This document shows, piece after piece, positions 62,536 through 64,000 of a stretch of 64,000 nucleotides of DNA. The translations under genes were made by a program, and so were the position numbers. Below the pieces are notes generated by a model. It saw only the letters and a program-made list of their open reading frames with translations. It ran no database searches and had not been told where the DNA came from. Source of the stretch: Rhodoferax mekongensis. GTDB taxonomy: Bacteria > Pseudomonadota > Gammaproteobacteria > Burkholderiales > Burkholderiaceae_C. Numbering within the stretch: position 1 is the stretch's first letter; each line of letters opens with the position of its first letter. The stretch spans positions 149,001 through 213,000 of the forward strand of contig NZ_CP132507.1 of the NCBI RefSeq assembly GCF_032191775.1, given 5' to 3'.

Positions 62536-62570
62536 AAGGCCATGCCGATAACACGGCATGGCCTTTTCTT
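62536..62570 (+). terminator. Rho-independent terminator
   Basis: AAGGCCATGCCG and CGGCATGGCCTT form a 12-bp perfect stem with a six-base loop and a T-rich tail (TTTTCTTT). It ends the Bug gene unit and overlaps the first codons of the most upstream possible start of the next gene. Confidence 0.9.
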
Positions 62571-63187
62571 TGTGCGCAACAGAAGCTCCACGACCGGCAG
62601 GCACCGATCGCACTGAACATGAGCGGCGATGGCAAGAAGCCGTGGCCGCTAGCGTGCGGCACAGCGTATGCCACTGGTTTCCCCACAATTTTTACTCTCT
62701 GTGCCACGCATTTGCGGTGGTGGGCTCCAACCTGGCAAGCATTGCCTCCGGAAGAGACTACCGGCCCGTGGCCGGGCTTGCGGCTATTGACGCTGGCGAT
62801 GGCGAACTCATTGTGATGAACGAAGACCACGCCTTCGGTTTAGAGGCAGGGGGCGCCTACCATTGCTGGATAGAGTCCACCCATAGCGAGCCCACAGAGT
62901 TGATTGACCTGACCTTCGGCCATAACCACTTGTACGCGCAGGCCAATGGCTATGCATGGCATGGCGAGGAAGCTCCGTCTTTCCTGTGGGGGCCTTTTGA
63001 TGCCCTGGCCATCACCGGCCCGCTGAGCCATGTGCAGCCGGGATTCGGCAAACACCGGATCTGGCTGCAGGAAACACCCGCCGGCGCGGGGTGGATGGAG
63101 CGACACATTGCCGCCAACGAGCAGGCCTATGTGAAGCTCACCACCGAAGCGCTGTGTCACTACCGCGAACTCACGTTGCAGGCCTGA
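62558..63187 (+). CDS. Hypothetical protein, possible cysteine-hydrolase-like fold
   Basis: Up to 209 aa; the true start may be a downstream GTG because the ATG at 62558 lies in a terminator stem. A Cys (49, in YSLCHAF), a His (102, in YHCWIE) and an Asp (117, in ELIDLTF) are spaced as in transglutaminase-like or NAT-like proteases, and the fold pattern resembles DUF2026. This is a structural guess with no family confirmed. It is 90 bases before queA. Confidence 0.65.
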   Translation: MAFSLCATEAPRPAGTDRTEHERRWQEAVAASVRHSVCHWFPHNFYSLCHAFAVVGSNLASIASGRDYRPVAGLAAIDAGDGELIVMNEDHAFGLEAGGAYHCWIESTHSEPTELIDLTFGHNHLYAQANGYAWHGEEAPSFLWGPFDALAITGPLSHVQPGFGKHRIWLQETPAGAGWMERHIAANEQAYVKLTTEALCHYRELTLQA

Positions 63188-63277
63188 GCGAGCCAGTGCG
63201 CAGGGGTGAAGTCCGCCTGTGGGAAAATCACTGCCTTTCTTATTCCTTGGAACGGGCCTGTCCGGCCCTCAAGCACC

Positions 63278-64000
63278 ATGTCTTTGCCTTCCCCTGACGC
63301 GCAACGCGTCTTCACCCTCAGCGATTTCGATTTTGAGCTTCCCGAAGCGCTGATTGCCCAACACCCCGCCGCAGAACGCAGTGCCTCCCGCCTTCTGGAC
63401 GGCACAGGCGATGTGTCTGTAGACCGCATCTTCAAAGACTTGCCCGGCCTGCTGCGTGCAGGTGACTTGCTGGTGTTCAACGACACCAAGGTCATCAATG
63501 CCCGGCTCTATGGGGAAAAGTCCACCGGCGGCAAGGTGGAGCTGCTGATTGAGCGCGTGCTGGGCGGCAACCAGGTGGCTGCCCACATGCGCGTCAGCAA
63601 AAAACCTGAGGTGGGCGCCACCATCAAGATGACCTGTGCCCCCGGCCAGGAAGACGGCCTCAGCGCCACCCTGCTGGGCCGCTGGCCCAACGTGGACGGG
63701 CCCATCTACCGTTTTGTGCTCAGCAACGACCGCGGCGACGACCCCTACACCCTGATGGAGCGCCACGGCCATGTGCCCCTGCCGCCCTACATCACCCACA
63801 GCGACTCACCGGAGGATGTGCAACGCTACCAGACGGTGTTTGCCAAGAACCCCGGCGCTGTGGCCGCTCCGACCGCCGCCTTGCATTTTGACGAAGGGGT
63901 GTTTGCCCAGTTAGACGCCATGGGCGTGGAGCGCGCGCACGTGACGCTGCACGTGGGCGCAGGCACTTTTCAGCCGGTCAAGACCGAGAACATCGCCGAG
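63278..64000 (+). CDS. queA: S-adenosylmethionine:tRNA ribosyltransferase-isomerase (partial)
   Basis: The first 241 codons of QueA, which transfers the ribosyl moiety of SAM to 7-aminomethyl-7-deazaguanine in tRNA, forming epoxyqueuosine. The N-terminus has FDFELPEALIAQHPAAERSA (18-37), then DLLVFNDTKVINARL, and HVPLPPYI and VAAPTAALHF are typical. The gene continues past the window's right edge. Confidence 0.96.
   Translation, partial: MSLPSPDAQRVFTLSDFDFELPEALIAQHPAAERSASRLLDGTGDVSVDRIFKDLPGLLRAGDLLVFNDTKVINARLYGEKSTGGKVELLIERVLGGNQVAAHMRVSKKPEVGATIKMTCAPGQEDGLSATLLGRWPNVDGPIYRFVLSNDRGDDPYTLMERHGHVPLPPYITHSDSPEDVQRYQTVFAKNPGAVAAPTAALHFDEGVFAQLDAMGVERAHVTLHVGAGTFQPVKTENIAE

Overview
The window reads as chromosomal DNA of a betaproteobacterium of the order Burkholderiales, most likely family Comamonadaceae (Rhodoferax/Curvibacter-like). 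The reasons are the high-GC codon use, the tRNA(Tyr-Gly-Thr)-tuf-tRNA(Trp)-secE-nusG-rplK-rplA block, a trpE-chorismate mutase-trpG cluster, the lptA-lptB-rpoN and recG...oxyR-ubiA neighbourhoods, and a Bug-type periplasmic binding protein. Genes are dense, many overlap as ATGA, and there is no prophage, insertion sequence, rRNA operon or CRISPR array.

Layout. 1-4.2 kb (minus): translation and secretion block, entering from a tRNA promoter near 4.2 kb and running toward rplJ beyond the left edge. 4.3-11.1 kb (minus): trpE, chorismate mutase, trpG, threonine aldolase, a LysE exporter, trpD, trpC and ung. 11.5-18.7 kb: chalcone-isomerase-like protein, a chemoreceptor ending in DWETF, gph, a PAS-PAS-GGDEF-EAL protein and rpe. 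18.8-23.1 kb (plus): apaG, a membrane protein of the misnamed 'site-specific recombinase' family, thiL and a Crp/Fnr regulator. 23.2-28.5 kb: small accessory genes, namely a degenerate EAL protein paired with an unknown protein, a mini-HNH protein, a WYL-type regulator, DUF2177, EVE, VOC, PilZ and a tautomerase. 28.6-33.3 kb (plus): a LysR regulator, then a GntR regulator translationally coupled to a polar amino-acid ABC transporter. 33.3-37.7 kb: pgpA, pncC, a periplasmic binding protein, a fluoroacetate-dehalogenase-like hydrolase, an SDR and a small beta-barrel protein. 37.7-43.5 kb: a SEC-C protein, a membrane-anchored GltB-like protein, a hybrid-input histidine kinase and a PIN protein. 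43.5-52.1 kb (minus): argS, a SPOR protein, dsbA, a DHH phosphoesterase, lptA, lptB, rpoN and an RlmL-like methyltransferase. 52.2-64 kb: psiF-like, GGDEF-EAL, ubiA, oxyR, a DMT exporter, an unknown protein, a binding protein, recG, a Bug protein, a putative cysteine-hydrolase-like protein and the start of queA.

The most interesting structure is not a gene. A dispersed repeat of about 48 bp, beginning with a small GCTAT-N7-ATAGC hairpin and continuing with cores like AGCTGCTYGCGCA and GGGCGCYAG, occurs about a dozen times in 64 kb. It lies in intergenic spacers and also, in both orientations and more than one reading frame, inside the coding sequences of a LysE exporter, gph, thiL, pncC, rpoN and a PIN gene. 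It appears to add short peptides to variable parts of housekeeping proteins. Other leads are the unknown-protein/degenerate-EAL pair, strong palindromes in two divergent promoter regions, and a dehalogenase whose catalytic residues match fluoroacetate dehalogenase. Two complete GGDEF-EAL proteins, a degenerate EAL protein and a PilZ protein together indicate substantial cyclic-di-GMP signalling.
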